Assembly: GCF_030244015.1 (NCBI RefSeq)
Contig: NZ_JASSYX010000001.1
Coordinates: 496,001-560,000 of the forward strand
Length of the DNA stretch: 64,000 bases
From: Pedobacter ginsengisoli
GTDB taxonomy: Bacteria; Bacteroidota; Bacteroidia; Sphingobacteriales; Sphingobacteriaceae
Direction of reading: 5' to 3'
Shown: one piece after another, positions 36,534-45,628 of the stretch
How the letters are laid out: every line of letters begins with the position of its first letter
Numbering within the stretch: the first letter of the stretch is position 1
Program-made: the position numbers and the translations under genes
Notes under the pieces: model-generated
Databases searched by the model: none
Told to the model about the DNA's origin: nothing
Seen by the model: the letters and a program-made list of their open reading frames with translations, nothing else

Positions 36534-38918
36534 TTACTGCGACCTTAGACTCTTTGCCGGGTTCATCATCGCCGCCTTTACAGACCTGTAGCCAACCGTC
36601 ATCACCGCCACGGTCATATTTACCAGGATGGCCAGCACGAAAATCCCGGCACCTATGCTGATGCGGTAAGGAAAATTCTGCAGCCAGTTGTTCATCACCC
36701 ACCAGCCCAGCGGGGCGGCCACAACAAAAGCAATCAACAGCAACCTGGTAAACTCCCTGCCAAACAACCAGACAATACTCTGCACACTGGCACCCAATAC
36801 CTTACGCACACCCACTTCTCTGGTCTTCTGAGCAGCCATAAACGATATCAGACCATATAAGCCAAGACAGCCGATCACAATGGCAATACCAGCAAAAACC
36901 TGTATCAGATTCAGTATCACACGGTCCCGCTCATAAAACCTAGCAATACGGTCATCCAGGAAATCATACTTATATACATTATCAGAGAACACTTTTGCCC
37001 ACACGTCCTTCATCGCAGCAAGCGTAGCCTGCATGTTAGCCGTATTCATTTTAACCGCACAATTGCCATAATTATCGCGCAAAGTCGTTATGTAAAGCGC
37101 ATCAATGCCCTGGTGGAAAGACTTGTTGTGGAAATCTTTTACCACACCAACCACAGTCCCCTTATATCCGTTGATGACCGCAGTTTTGCCGAGGACATCA
37201 TTATAACTCTTTATGCCCAGCTTTTTAACGGTAGTTTCGTTAAAAACAAACTCGCGGACCGTATCCGAAGGAACCAGATTACGTCCCGCAACGAATTGCA
37301 AACCAAACATAGAAGCATACTGCGCATCTCCCGCCTTAGTCGATATTGAAAATTCTTCGGCCTCCGGACGTGAATCAAACCGGACTTTAGTCCCTGGTGC
37401 AAACTCAGAAGCTGGCGCATCACCACAAAACGTCAGGTTTTCCACCCCGTTTATTCCGGAAAGCCCCGTTTTGAGCGCACTGAGTTTAGCTAGCTCATTA
37501 TTCGGAACCGGAAGCATGACTACAGCATCCTTACGGAAACCCATATCAGCCTCCCTTGAATACCGCACCTGACCAGCCACCACAAGGGTACCAATGATCA
37601 GCAACTGGCAAATCGCAAACTGCGTGATCACCAGCCCCCTCCTCATAGAAATGCCGCCCGCATCCTTTTGAGACAATTTTCCCTTTAAGGCAAGCACAGG
37701 CTGCAAACCAGCCAGGATCAATGCCGGATAAGAACCCGAAAGAACGATCATCACCAACAACAATACCAGCAGAAACGCAAACATACGTACATCGCTGAAC
37801 AGATGAAGTTCCACCTGCACATCAAAAAGCTGGTTTACATAAGGCAAACTCAATTCGGCCAGGATCAGCGCAAAAACCATGGCCAGTACAGTAATGGCAG
37901 CAGTTTCGACCATGAACTGCCAGAATAGCTGCCAGCGTTGCACACCCAGCACCTTCTTTATCCCAATTTCAACAGAACGCTTCAGTGCCTGCGCGGTAGC
38001 CAGGTTGATGAAATTCACACAAGCCGTAACGACCAGGAAAAGCCCGATAAACGACAAGGCCCAGAGATTCCTTTTCTCAACCGGGCCGTGAAGCTTGGGA
38101 TTAAAATGGATGTCGGAAAGCGGTTGTGCCCTGAACTGAAAATACTTAGCATCCTTCGCGTTGTAATGACTGTTGGACATCGCAATCAGCGTTTCCTTTA
38201 TCCTTGCCGGTGTTACCCCCGGTTTAGCCAGCATAAAAACCTGCAAGTTCCGGTTTACACTAAACCACCAGTCCTTTTCAACCATCCAGGGACTATGCAC
38301 TTTCAGGTGTTCAAAAGGCACATAGATTTCCTCAGGCCGGTCCGTATTTACCGGCAGGTTTCTGAGAATCCCTGTCACGGTCACGCTAAAAATATTGTCT
38401 ATGCGAAAAGACTTACCGATGGGATCAGCCTCTCCGAAATATTTTTTGGCAATACGTTCTGTGATGAGCGCAGTATTGGGTGTCCGCAAAGCAGATTTCT
38501 GATTTCCACGCAGCAAAGGTAAATCCAGGATAGCAAGGAAGTCGGGTTCGGCAAACGCAACGCTTTCCTCAAATTTTTCCCGGGTACCTTTGGCTGATGG
38601 AAAGGATATCACCCTGTCAGAAAGTGCCGCTACATTGGCCACCTTCTCAGCAATAGGATAGTCGTTGCGGAAGGTTTCAGCAAGAGGTGAGGTTACACCA
38701 GTGCTATAAGTAAGCTCTTCTCCGTGAAATTCCGTCGTCACCCGGTAAATCCGGTCAGCTTTAGAATGATAAGCATCAAAGCTCAGGTGATAACTGACCA
38801 ATGCGAATATAAGCACCGCAGAAGCAATCCCCAGCGCCAGTCCGAGCACATTGGTCAGTGTATATGATTTATTGCGTTTAAGGTTCCGAAACGCGATCTT
38901 GAAGTAATTTTTCAGCAT
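36534..38918 (-). CDS. FtsX-type ABC transporter permease (MacB-like)
   Basis: About 794 residues. Plan of the Bacteroidota eight-helix permeases: helix 1 after MLKNYFKIAFRNLKRNKSYT, a MacB_PCD periplasmic domain, helices 2-4 (ALSFIGLFLVVTACVNFINL onwards with EIGIKKVLGV), helix 5 (GLVITQFAICQLLIIGTLVV), a second periplasmic domain, and helices 6-8 (IQVFAGIAIVIGCLGLYGLI; REVGVRKVLGASVQSIV). No ATPase subunit is adjacent. Such permeases work in mechanotransmission or peptide/lipoprotein export rather than import. The start at 38918 fits the family; the frame is open further to 38963. Confidence 0.88.
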   Translation of the reverse strand: MLKNYFKIAFRNLKRNKSYTLTNVLGLALGIASAVLIFALVSYHLSFDAYHSKADRIYRVTTEFHGEELTYSTGVTSPLAETFRNDYPIAEKVANVAALSDRVISFPSAKGTREKFEESVAFAEPDFLAILDLPLLRGNQKSALRTPNTALITERIAKKYFGEADPIGKSFRIDNIFSVTVTGILRNLPVNTDRPEEIYVPFEHLKVHSPWMVEKDWWFSVNRNLQVFMLAKPGVTPARIKETLIAMSNSHYNAKDAKYFQFRAQPLSDIHFNPKLHGPVEKRNLWALSFIGLFLVVTACVNFINLATAQALKRSVEIGIKKVLGVQRWQLFWQFMVETAAITVLAMVFALILAELSLPYVNQLFDVQVELHLFSDVRMFAFLLVLLLVMIVLSGSYPALILAGLQPVLALKGKLSQKDAGGISMRRGLVITQFAICQLLIIGTLVVAGQVRYSREADMGFRKDAVVMLPVPNNELAKLSALKTGLSGINGVENLTFCGDAPASEFAPGTKVRFDSRPEAEEFSISTKAGDAQYASMFGLQFVAGRNLVPSDTVREFVFNETTVKKLGIKSYNDVLGKTAVINGYKGTVVGVVKDFHNKSFHQGIDALYITTLRDNYGNCAVKMNTANMQATLAAMKDVWAKVFSDNVYKYDFLDDRIARFYERDRVILNLIQVFAGIAIVIGCLGLYGLISFMAAQKTREVGVRKVLGASVQSIVWLFGREFTRLLLIAFVVAAPLGWWVMNNWLQNFPYRISIGAGIFVLAILVNMTVAVMTVGYRSVKAAMMNPAKSLRSQ

Positions 38919-39064
38919 AACATAAGTTTTTAACCGGAACCAGTCTTGCAACAACATGGCCACAAGGCCAAACTGCTTTTTTTAACTGTACGGGCGGTTT
39001 TACTGAAAACTACTTGTGCGGATATGAACACCTACTGTCCGAAAACAGACAACCCCGGGTTAGA

Positions 39065-39508
39065 TTACTTATTTTGGTTTTCGTTGCCGGGATTATAACT
39101 GATCATCCAGCAAACGCCAAATTTATCTTTAAAACTACCAAAATAATCACCCCAGAACTGGTCTTCCATAGGCATTTCCACTTCGCCGCCTTCTGAAAGA
39201 CCATTAAATAAGCGATCGGCTTCTTCCTTACTCTCAGGGCTGATGCAAATGTAATTGTTGTTGCCGACTATCAGTTTGTGACCCGCAGAAGGCATGATGT
39301 CTGAAGCCATCAGGAGATCACCGCCTGTGATGGGCAAGGCGACATGCATTACCCTGTTTTTTTCCGATTCAGGGACATTTTCAGCGCCGGGCATTCCGCC
39401 CATTTTCATGATACCTCCCCTAAATTCGCCACCGAATATGGATTTGTAAAAGTTGAATGCTTCTTCGGCATTGCCGTCAAAGTTCAGATAAGGATTCAAT
39501 TTTGCCAT
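39065..39508 (-). CDS. VOC family protein (PhnB/glyoxalase-like)
   Basis: 147 residues with the PhnB-like opening MAKLNPYLNFDGNAEEAFNF and YKSIFGGEF, then RVMHVALPITGGDLLMASD, MEDQFWGDYFGSFKDKFGV and CWMISY. The fold is paired beta-alpha-beta-beta-beta units. Substrate unknown. Monocistronic. Confidence 0.85.
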   Translation of the reverse strand: MAKLNPYLNFDGNAEEAFNFYKSIFGGEFRGGIMKMGGMPGAENVPESEKNRVMHVALPITGGDLLMASDIMPSAGHKLIVGNNNYICISPESKEEADRLFNGLSEGGEVEMPMEDQFWGDYFGSFKDKFGVCWMISYNPGNENQNK

Positions 39509-39594
39509 AATTGTAATTTTAAAGTTATTGACTATAAACTAACAACTGAAAGCTAAAAAAATAAAAAATAATTGAATATTTTTTTCTTGTGAAA

Positions 39595-40098
39595 TCAGTG
39601 CGATGCCGAATTGAAAACTCCATTGTTGTCAATTGAGGTATCTTGTTTCACAGAGCCGTTTGCGACATGGACAATATAACTGCTTGGGTCATCACCAATG
39701 ATCTTGGTCAGGTCAAGAGCAATAGTGATCCTCTGGTCGGGATTGCAATTTTCCCCGGCCTCATTTACCAATACCAGTCTGATCTGGGCTGGATACGACA
39801 ATAAGGCGACACCGTCCCACACCGCTTTAAATTTCTCTTTTACACAACCCCCTTTTACTTCAACATTTAAAGTGGAGCCTGTTCTGGTGATGTTTTCAAT
39901 GCTGAAAGTTTGTCCGTTGCCAGATTCACGTTTCGATAGGAGTTCCGTGAATTGCCGTTGACTTTTTAAAAGGTTCGCAGCTAAAACTTTGTCTTCACCG
40001 CCATCAGGTTTTGATTTTTTGCAGGCCGAGAACGTCAGCAGGGACACGACAATAACTGCCTGAAATACAGACTTAAGTATTTGTAATTGACTTTTCAT
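39595..40098 (-). CDS. Putative lipoprotein, unknown family
   Basis: 167 residues. Lipobox LTFSAC at residues 21-26 after a hydrophobic signal, followed by KKSKPDGGED. The mature part is beta-rich (TRTGSTLNVEVKGGCVKEKF; ITIALDLTKIIGDDPSSY). Two further Cys (about 84 and 117) could form a disulfide. No function is recognised. Stands alone between VOC and DUF6265 genes. Confidence 0.7.
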   Translation of the reverse strand: MKSQLQILKSVFQAVIVVSLLTFSACKKSKPDGGEDKVLAANLLKSQRQFTELLSKRESGNGQTFSIENITRTGSTLNVEVKGGCVKEKFKAVWDGVALLSYPAQIRLVLVNEAGENCNPDQRITIALDLTKIIGDDPSSYIVHVANGSVKQDTSIDNNGVFNSASH

Positions 40099-40268
40099 AC
40101 GTTGTTTATTTTTGGTTTTTTTATCGCTAAAACGGTATTGATTACCGAAGCGCTACAGCACCAATGCGTTATTATTTTTATATTTCCGGAAGAATACTTC
40201 AAAGAAACAACCTTCTCATGAAATTCACCAGGATATCACCACCGTCGTAACTTTGAAAGAAAAACAGT

Positions 40269-40748
40269 ATGAAAATTCAACAACTCCCCCTCATCATTAC
40301 CGCCTTAGTCATCATGGGTTTTGGTAATGCAGCCTGCGGACAGGAAAGTGCCGTACAAAAATTTAAAAAGCTCGAATGGCTGGCCGGCAACTGGCAGCGT
40401 ACAAATTCCAAACCCGGACAATCAGGTTACGAAAACTGGTCTAAAGTCTCCGGGACCAAACTTACCGGGAAAGGCGTAACCCTTAAAGGTAAGGAAACCG
40501 TTTTTGTAGAGCAGCTGGAACTCAGCATCAAAGGAGACGATATCTTTTATACCGTGGTGGTTACCGGCGAACCAAAACCTATTCAGTTCAAGCTGACAGC
40601 CATCAGCAAAAACGCTTTCGTATGCGAAAACCCGGAACACGACTTTCCGAAAAAGATCGCTTACACCAGGAATGGAAACACAGCAAAGGCAGTAGTTTCC
40701 GGCAACGGGCAAACCCTGAATTATGAATTTACCCGGCAGCAGCAGTGA
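40269..40748 (+). CDS. Exported DUF6265 family protein
   Basis: 159 residues with signal peptide (LPLIITALVIMGFGNAACG). The DUF6265 signature is visible: KLEWLAGNWQR near residue 36 and ENPEHDFPKKIAY near the end. The fold is probably lipocalin-like. Its last 20 bases overlap the 3' end of the methyltransferase gene on the other strand. Function unknown. Confidence 0.82.
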   Translation: MKIQQLPLIITALVIMGFGNAACGQESAVQKFKKLEWLAGNWQRTNSKPGQSGYENWSKVSGTKLTGKGVTLKGKETVFVEQLELSIKGDDIFYTVVVTGEPKPIQFKLTAISKNAFVCENPEHDFPKKIAYTRNGNTAKAVVSGNGQTLNYEFTRQQQ

Positions 40749-41385
40749 CTTTTCCGATCAATACCAGATCGGTAAGCATCACACCGTCCCTGTCAGGAGA
40801 ACTAAAATGATTTGAACTGATCACCTCAAAGTTATTGTCCAGAAGGGCCCGGGTCAAATCATCTTCCCGGTGATAATTTACATACACCTGATCACCGGAG
40901 CTTGATGTCTGAAATCTCGATTTGGTGATCTCATCCTCGATCATAGTGCTCAGATAAAATATGCCGCCGGGAATCAATAAACCCGAAACATCAGCGATTA
41001 ATCGCCTCGTTTCCTCCAGCGTCAGGTAAGGCAGGCAGAAGCCGCAGGTGATGCCATCAAATCTCTGTTTGATGGTACCGATTTCACGGCAGTCCATCAG
41101 TTGAAACCAGGCAGACGGATTGTTGATCCGGGCAAGATCCAGCATATTAGGAGAGAGGTCAATTCCCAATATTTTGTAGGCAGGCTTCCTGTCCAGTAAG
41201 TACTTGATGATATTTCCCGGGCCGCAGGCAATATCCAAAATCGCGGCATCATCACCGGTCAGGTGGTCACAGAAGAAATCGAATGTGCCGGCAAACAAAC
41301 TGACATCCATAGACCTGTCCTGATATATTTTCGCTGATTTATCAAACGCCTCAGCTGCCTGTACTACTTTCATCTTCTCATCCAT
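40729..41385 (-). CDS. Class I SAM-dependent methyltransferase
   Basis: 218 residues. SAM motif I AAILDIACGPGNIIKYLL at about 45-62, acidic LGIDLSPNMLDLARI, and motif IV-like FDGITCGFCLPYLTLEE. Resembles small-molecule methyltransferases of the UbiE/BioC type; substrate unknown. Convergent with and overlapping the DUF6265 gene. Confidence 0.82.
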   Translation of the reverse strand: MDEKMKVVQAAEAFDKSAKIYQDRSMDVSLFAGTFDFFCDHLTGDDAAILDIACGPGNIIKYLLDRKPAYKILGIDLSPNMLDLARINNPSAWFQLMDCREIGTIKQRFDGITCGFCLPYLTLEETRRLIADVSGLLIPGGIFYLSTMIEDEITKSRFQTSSSGDQVYVNYHREDDLTRALLDNNFEVISSNHFSSPDRDGVMLTDLVLIGKVTAAAG

Positions 41386-41525
41386 GACTAAATATAAACA
41401 TTTACATAGAAACCACAGCTTTAAAACAGAGAGAACTGAGCTGTTCAGACAAGTAAATTGAGCCGTTCAGGAAAAGGGCGCCGGGCTGCAGTACCGACCT
41501 TTGTTTCTATCAGATACAATCAAAA

Positions 41526-42497
41526 ATGGAACAGATCAAAAAAATAAACCTTGGCAGCAACGGCCCGCTGGTATCTAAACTGGGGTTGGGCTGCATGCGC
41601 ATGTCATCCGTTTGGGGAGGTCAGGCCAATGACGAAAACGAAAGCATCGCTACCATTCATGCCGCATTGGATAATGGCATCAACTTCCTGAATACAGGAG
41701 ACTTTTACGGGAGCGGGCACAACGAACTGCTGGTTGGCAAAGCCATCAAAGACAGAAGGGACCAGGCCTTCATCAGTGTCAAATTCGGCGCCATCTTTTA
41801 CAACGGCCAGTGGCTCGGGCTGGACCTGAGGCCGATGGCCATTAAAAACTTTATCAACTATTCCCTCGTCCGACTCGGCATCGATACCATTGACCTTTAC
41901 CAGCCCTGCAGAATGGACAACAGCGTGCCTGTCGAAGACATCATCGGAACAGTAGCCGACCTGATCAAAGAAGGCAAAGTGCGCCACCTTGGCGTCTCTG
42001 AAATCACAGCAGAGCAGTTACGCCAGGCCAACAGCGTACATCCGGTAACCGCTTTGGAAATCGGGTATTCCTTGGCCGATCGCCAGATAGAAAGCGACCT
42101 GCTCCCCACAGCAAAAGAACTGGGGATCGATGTAGTGGCCTTTGCCAATACCGCCGAAGGCCTGCTTACCGGTGAGATGACAGCGCCGCTCCCGGCTGGC
42201 AGCTACCACAACCACTTCACGCGCTTTCAGGGCGAGAACCTGGTCAGGAACCTCGAAAAAGTCGAAGTACTGAAAACCATGGCAAAAGAAAAAGGAAGCA
42301 CACCAGCGCAACTGGCAATCGCCTGGGTCAATGCACAAGGTGATCACATTATGCCATTGGTCAGCATGAGCCGCAGGTCAAGGCTGCCAGAAAATATCCA
42401 TGCCATGGAGATCCGCTTCAGCCTGGAAGAAATGAATACCCTGAACACCCAATTTTCCCCGGGTGCCATACTAGGCGGGACTTACCTGCAACGATAA
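41526..42497 (+). CDS. Aldo/keto reductase
   Basis: 323 residues, (beta/alpha)8 barrel. Catalytic Asp and Tyr in NFLNTGDFYGSGHNE, Lys in FISVKFGA; the fourth position, His in most AKRs, reads Cys in LYQPCRMD. This substitution is usual in the YQPxRLD-type subfamily, so it does not imply inactivity. The C-terminus (MPLVSMSRRSRLPENIHAME) carries the NADPH phosphate-binding region. Followed 43 bases later by an AraC regulator on the same strand that probably controls it. Confidence 0.88.
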   Translation: MEQIKKINLGSNGPLVSKLGLGCMRMSSVWGGQANDENESIATIHAALDNGINFLNTGDFYGSGHNELLVGKAIKDRRDQAFISVKFGAIFYNGQWLGLDLRPMAIKNFINYSLVRLGIDTIDLYQPCRMDNSVPVEDIIGTVADLIKEGKVRHLGVSEITAEQLRQANSVHPVTALEIGYSLADRQIESDLLPTAKELGIDVVAFANTAEGLLTGEMTAPLPAGSYHNHFTRFQGENLVRNLEKVEVLKTMAKEKGSTPAQLAIAWVNAQGDHIMPLVSMSRRSRLPENIHAMEIRFSLEEMNTLNTQFSPGAILGGTYLQR

Positions 42498-42540
42498 CGG
42501 CTTGGGCTGCAAAGCCCGGCCTATTTTATATCTTTATGCC

Positions 42541-43350
42541 ATGACCAACCCAACCGAAATCATTCCCGGAATCGTCTTTTACTCCTATTTCTCCGCCCGG
42601 AGAAAAGAGAAAGTGGGATTTTTTGAGCACAGTACCCTGGTATTACAGGTCTCGGGACAGTTCAGTATGGAAACCGCCAGTGAAAAAATTTCGATGAAAG
42701 GTGGCCAGATGCTGCTGATCAGAAAAAACCAGCTGGGCGAAATTACCAAGACACCGCTGGAGCATGAGCATTACGAAACCGTTATCATTTGCCTCAAAGA
42801 AGACCTGCTTAGGCAATACGCACTGGAAGAACAAATAGAACCAGGGCAAAAATACACCGGCCCGGCCAACGTCCTTATTCCGGAAACTGATTTTCTGAAA
42901 GGCTTTTTCCAGTCCATCATACCCTATGTCCGTCATTCAGAAGCGCAGATCACCAGGGATCTGGGTATGCTGAAAGTGAGAGAAGCGGTGCAGCTTCTGC
43001 TTCATGCCATGCCCGAACTCAGGGATTTTCTGTTTGATTTCTCGGAGCCCTATAAGATGGACCTGGAAAAATTCATGCTCAATAACTTTCATTTCAATGT
43101 ACCCGTTGAGAAATTTGCGCAGCTCACCGGACGAAGCCTTGCCGGCTTCAAGCGTGACTTCCAAAAAATATTCGGGATGTCTCCGCGGCACTGGCTCCAG
43201 GAAAAACGGCTGACAGAAGCGCGCCATCTCATAGAAAACAAGAACAGGAAACCATCCGCAATCTACCTCGATCTCGGATTTGAAAGCCTCTCACACTTCT
43301 CGCATTCCTTCAAGAAAAAATTTGGCAAGGCGCCGACAGCCTGGGGGTAA
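42541..43350 (+). CDS. AraC family transcriptional regulator
   Basis: 269 residues: N-terminal cupin-like region (GIVFYSYFSARRKEKVGFFE; EKISMKGGQMLLIRKNQLGE) and C-terminal AraC helix-turn-helix (LTGRSLAGFKRDFQKIFGMS, then AIYLDLGFESLSHFSHSFKK). Typical of regulators beside aldo/keto reductases in Bacteroidota. ATG 42541 is used; the frame extends to 42502 but through non-conserved sequence. Confidence 0.87.
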   Translation: MTNPTEIIPGIVFYSYFSARRKEKVGFFEHSTLVLQVSGQFSMETASEKISMKGGQMLLIRKNQLGEITKTPLEHEHYETVIICLKEDLLRQYALEEQIEPGQKYTGPANVLIPETDFLKGFFQSIIPYVRHSEAQITRDLGMLKVREAVQLLLHAMPELRDFLFDFSEPYKMDLEKFMLNNFHFNVPVEKFAQLTGRSLAGFKRDFQKIFGMSPRHWLQEKRLTEARHLIENKNRKPSAIYLDLGFESLSHFSHSFKKKFGKAPTAWG

Positions 43351-43403
43351 TTTTAAAAACCCGCTTTGTTAATTTTCCTTTGTTGTACATATTGGTAAAC
43401 CGA

Positions 43404-43844
43404 TTATGCGATAAACAGCACGAGTATGACCAGCAAAATTTTACCGATCAACGGATCTGTGGGGCCGCTTGCCAGGGGTGCACCAACCGGCACACGGGTA
43501 AGGGTTTCGTTTACCGTAGGGATCATAGAGAGAAAAAAGCTGAACGAAAGGAAAAAGTTTTCAAAATAACGCGCCCTATTGCTCTCTGCCTTTCTCTTAT
43601 GGAGAAGGAATGCGCAAATCACAAGTACCAGTACCAGCAATGACAAAATATGTCCGGGGTTAAAACCCCCATGTTTACTCAGGCCCAAGGCAGTTAATGA
43701 AGTAATGACAGTCCCGTAAAAGTACGTGCTTCCGCTTTTACCCGCCAGATTTATTCTTCCATACTTTAAATAAGATGCTAAAGCTGCAATGATGGCAATG
43801 ATACCGACCACGGTATGAAAAATGCCTAAATTTGATAGTCCCAT
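43404..43844 (-). CDS. Four-helix membrane protein, unknown function
   Basis: 146 residues with four hydrophobic segments (FHTVVGIIAIIAALASYL; YFYGTVITSLTALGLS; HILSLLVLVLVICAFLL; IGKILLVILVLFIA at the very end). A family name is not recognised with certainty. ATG at 43844 is chosen; a TTG 21 bases upstream exists. Convergent with the AraC gene, divergent from the Crp-like regulator. Confidence 0.68.
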   Translation of the reverse strand: MGLSNLGIFHTVVGIIAIIAALASYLKYGRINLAGKSGSTYFYGTVITSLTALGLSKHGGFNPGHILSLLVLVLVICAFLLHKRKAESNRARYFENFFLSFSFFLSMIPTVNETLTRVPVGAPLASGPTDPLIGKILLVILVLFIA

Positions 43845-43986
43845 TTTGAATTGTTTTTTTTCCAAATCTCCGGGTAATCGAAATGTATTTTTTTCACTTA
43901 AGTTAAAATATCCCGAAATATTATTACCTAATTTGAGTCCGGATGATCAGTAACAGCAGGATGCACTTATATCATTTACAAGGACG

Positions 43987-44580
43987 ATGATGACTAAAAA
44001 TGAAATTATAGCAAACCATCTGCGGAAATTCGCCGCTTTGACAGATAAAGACATCACCGAGGGCCAGGACTTATGGAAACCACGGAAGATCAATAAAGGT
44101 GATTTTTTTAATATGCAGAGTATGGTCTGCAACGACCTCGGATTAGTTGTAAAAGGAATCTTCCGCATCTACTACCGTGATCCCAAAACAGAAACCGACA
44201 AAAATATCTTCTTCTTTTCTGAGAATCAGTTCGTCGTTTCTTTCAGAAGTTTTATCTCTCAAAATCCCTGCTGGTACTTCATAGAAGCAATGGAAGATGC
44301 GGAGATTGTCTTTATTTCCCATAAAGACCTCAACAGTCTTTACGAAACGAATAGCAACTGGCTGAAGTTCGGCAGACTGCTGGCAGAATTGTTTTTCGGC
44401 TATGCACAGACACGGGCAGAAGAATTTATGTTTTTCTCACATGAAGAACGTTACCTGAGATTGCTCGAAGAACACCCGAATATCATTGAGCGCATTCCCG
44501 CTTATCACATCTCCTCTTTTTTAGGCATCACCAATCCATCATTGAGCAGGATCAGAAAACGTTTAAAAAACTCCTCATAA
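43987..44580 (+). CDS. Crp/Fnr family transcriptional regulator
   Basis: 197 residues: an N-terminal cyclic-nucleotide-like beta barrel (INKGDFFNMQSMVCNDLGLV; GIFRIYYRDPKTETDKNIFF; SEDNQF-type loop FFSENQFVVSFRSFIS) and a C-terminal winged helix shorter than in Crp (AYHISSFLGITNPSLSRIRK). No Cys cluster, so not an oxygen-sensing Fnr. In Bacteroidota such proteins often sit beside the gene they regulate; here the divergent membrane protein is the candidate. Confidence 0.87.
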   Translation: MMTKNEIIANHLRKFAALTDKDITEGQDLWKPRKINKGDFFNMQSMVCNDLGLVVKGIFRIYYRDPKTETDKNIFFFSENQFVVSFRSFISQNPCWYFIEAMEDAEIVFISHKDLNSLYETNSNWLKFGRLLAELFFGYAQTRAEEFMFFSHEERYLRLLEEHPNIIERIPAYHISSFLGITNPSLSRIRKRLKNSS

Positions 44581-44985
44581 ACTTTTATTGATTTCCTTCA
44601 GCATTGCTTTCAAATCGTCAACAAAGGCCTGAAGATGTAAAGGATCATGTCCGGTCTGCAATAATACCAGCTTAGCAGATTCAGCAAGTCGTACCGAATC
44701 CGCACTTTGAAATTTACCCAAAAGATACGCAGTCCTGACCTGAAACAAAGGCCCGTTCCTGTCTTTCCATACCGCATAACAATCACGCAGTATTTCGACT
44801 TTTTCGGCCGTCCAGTCCTGATCATAATATCTTAGTGCAGCTTCCACAGCAGGGGCCGGGTCTTCGATTTTGGGATCCATGGAAACTGACCTTTGTCCGG
44901 TCCCTATGAATGATAGCCCGAATCGCCGCTTTTTAAACTTGGCTCCAGTGACAGTCCTGAAAAGTTTTTTGATGTCGAGCGCCAT
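44575..44985 (-). CDS. Conserved-looking hypothetical protein
   Basis: 136 residues, mostly helical and charged, no signal or membrane segment. Distinct stretches: AAVEAALRYYDQDWTAEKVE-like region PAPAVEAALRYYDQDWT and GHDPLHLQAFVDDLKAMLKE. No family recognised. Convergent with the Crp-like gene, overlapping its stop by 6 bases. Confidence 0.6.
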   Translation of the reverse strand: MALDIKKLFRTVTGAKFKKRRFGLSFIGTGQRSVSMDPKIEDPAPAVEAALRYYDQDWTAEKVEILRDCYAVWKDRNGPLFQVRTAYLLGKFQSADSVRLAESAKLVLLQTGHDPLHLQAFVDDLKAMLKEINKSL

Positions 44986-45136
44986 GAGAGGTATGATAAA
45001 TTCTTTGCACTAAGGTAGAAAAAAACGGTTGCTTCTAGAAAAATGCAACGCTTTATTTAACATAATATCATAAAGCCTTCCTAAAAATCACATGCTGCGG
45101 GCATATCCAGGAAAAGATCATAACTGAGTTGCCCGA

Positions 45137-45481
45137 TTATGGGCTTATGGTTTCAATTCCGTGCTCATCCGTTTTGCTTTCCCCGCCCTCATTCTCCGAT
45201 ATTTCCGGCTCATCCTTTTCTTCTTCTTTTATTTCCGGGTTATCCTTCGGTTCTATGTCATCAGCATTGTCACCAGCACCTACACGTTCCTGATTAGGTT
45301 CAGTAGAAGTTTTTGCTGGCTTAGCAGGAGCCTCCGCTGGCTCTTTGGAACTATCAGCCGGGGCCTCTTCCTTTTCCGTACTTGGAATCACTGTTTCTAT
45401 TTCAGCACCAGGATCAGCATTGGGTGCGGGGTGTGTATTTTCCTGTTCCAGGTCTTTGTTTTTATCATTTGAGTTTTCCAT
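45137..45481 (-). CDS. Low-complexity acidic Glu/Pro/Ala-rich protein
   Basis: 114 residues, rich in Glu, Pro, Ala and Lys throughout (EKEEAPADSSKEPAEAPAKP; KEEEKDEPEISENEGGESK). No domain, signal peptide or membrane segment. Likely intrinsically disordered. It is divergent from the DUF805-DUF4375 gene, and a 34-base stretch of its upstream region recurs at 51724-51757. Confidence 0.55.
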   Translation of the reverse strand: MENSNDKNKDLEQENTHPAPNADPGAEIETVIPSTEKEEAPADSSKEPAEAPAKPAKTSTEPNQERVGAGDNADDIEPKDNPEIKEEEKDEPEISENEGGESKTDEHGIETISP

Positions 45482-45497
45482 TTCAGTAGGTTTTGTT

Positions 45498-45531
45498 TTA
45501 GATCAACAGATCAAAACCCTACATGTTTGCA
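45498..45531. repeat. 34-bp repeat, copy 1
   Basis: Begins TTAGATCAACAGATCAAA and ends ACATGTTTGCA. It matches 51724-51757 at 31 of 34 bases. Here it sits in the divergent promoter region between the acidic protein and the DUF805 gene; at the other locus it follows a broken DUF805 start, as if the pair had been recombined. Confidence 0.8.
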
Positions 45532-45572
45532 TGAATTATAACTTCTATGAGTTAAAATTTTAATTCGATGTA

Positions 45573-45628
45573 GTTGTTATTGCTAACTATTATCTCAATA
45601 TTTAAAGAACTATAAATAACGCTTCATT
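45573..45628 (+). repeat. DUF805 leader repeat, copy A
   Basis: GTTGTTATTGCTAACTATTATCTCAAT... through AACGCTTCATT directly before ATG. Part of a leader shared by at least five loci (45.6, 54.3, 55.2, 61.0 and 62.5 kb). Presumably promoter and 5' untranslated region. Confidence 0.8.

Noticed and set aside
41526..42497. Aldo/keto reductase with catalytic His replaced by Cys, thought inactive
   Set aside because: The YQPxRLD/YQPxRMD pattern at this position is common in a whole AKR subfamily, so it is not unusual.
42504..42533. Hairpin GGGCT-GCAA-AGCCC as terminator of the aldo/keto reductase
   Set aside because: Stem is five bases and the T run is interrupted; the AraC gene follows on the same strand.
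43404..43643. Plus-strand open frame over the four-helix protein
   Set aside because: The minus-strand frame shows four clean membrane helices; the plus frame is Cys/His-rich random sequence.
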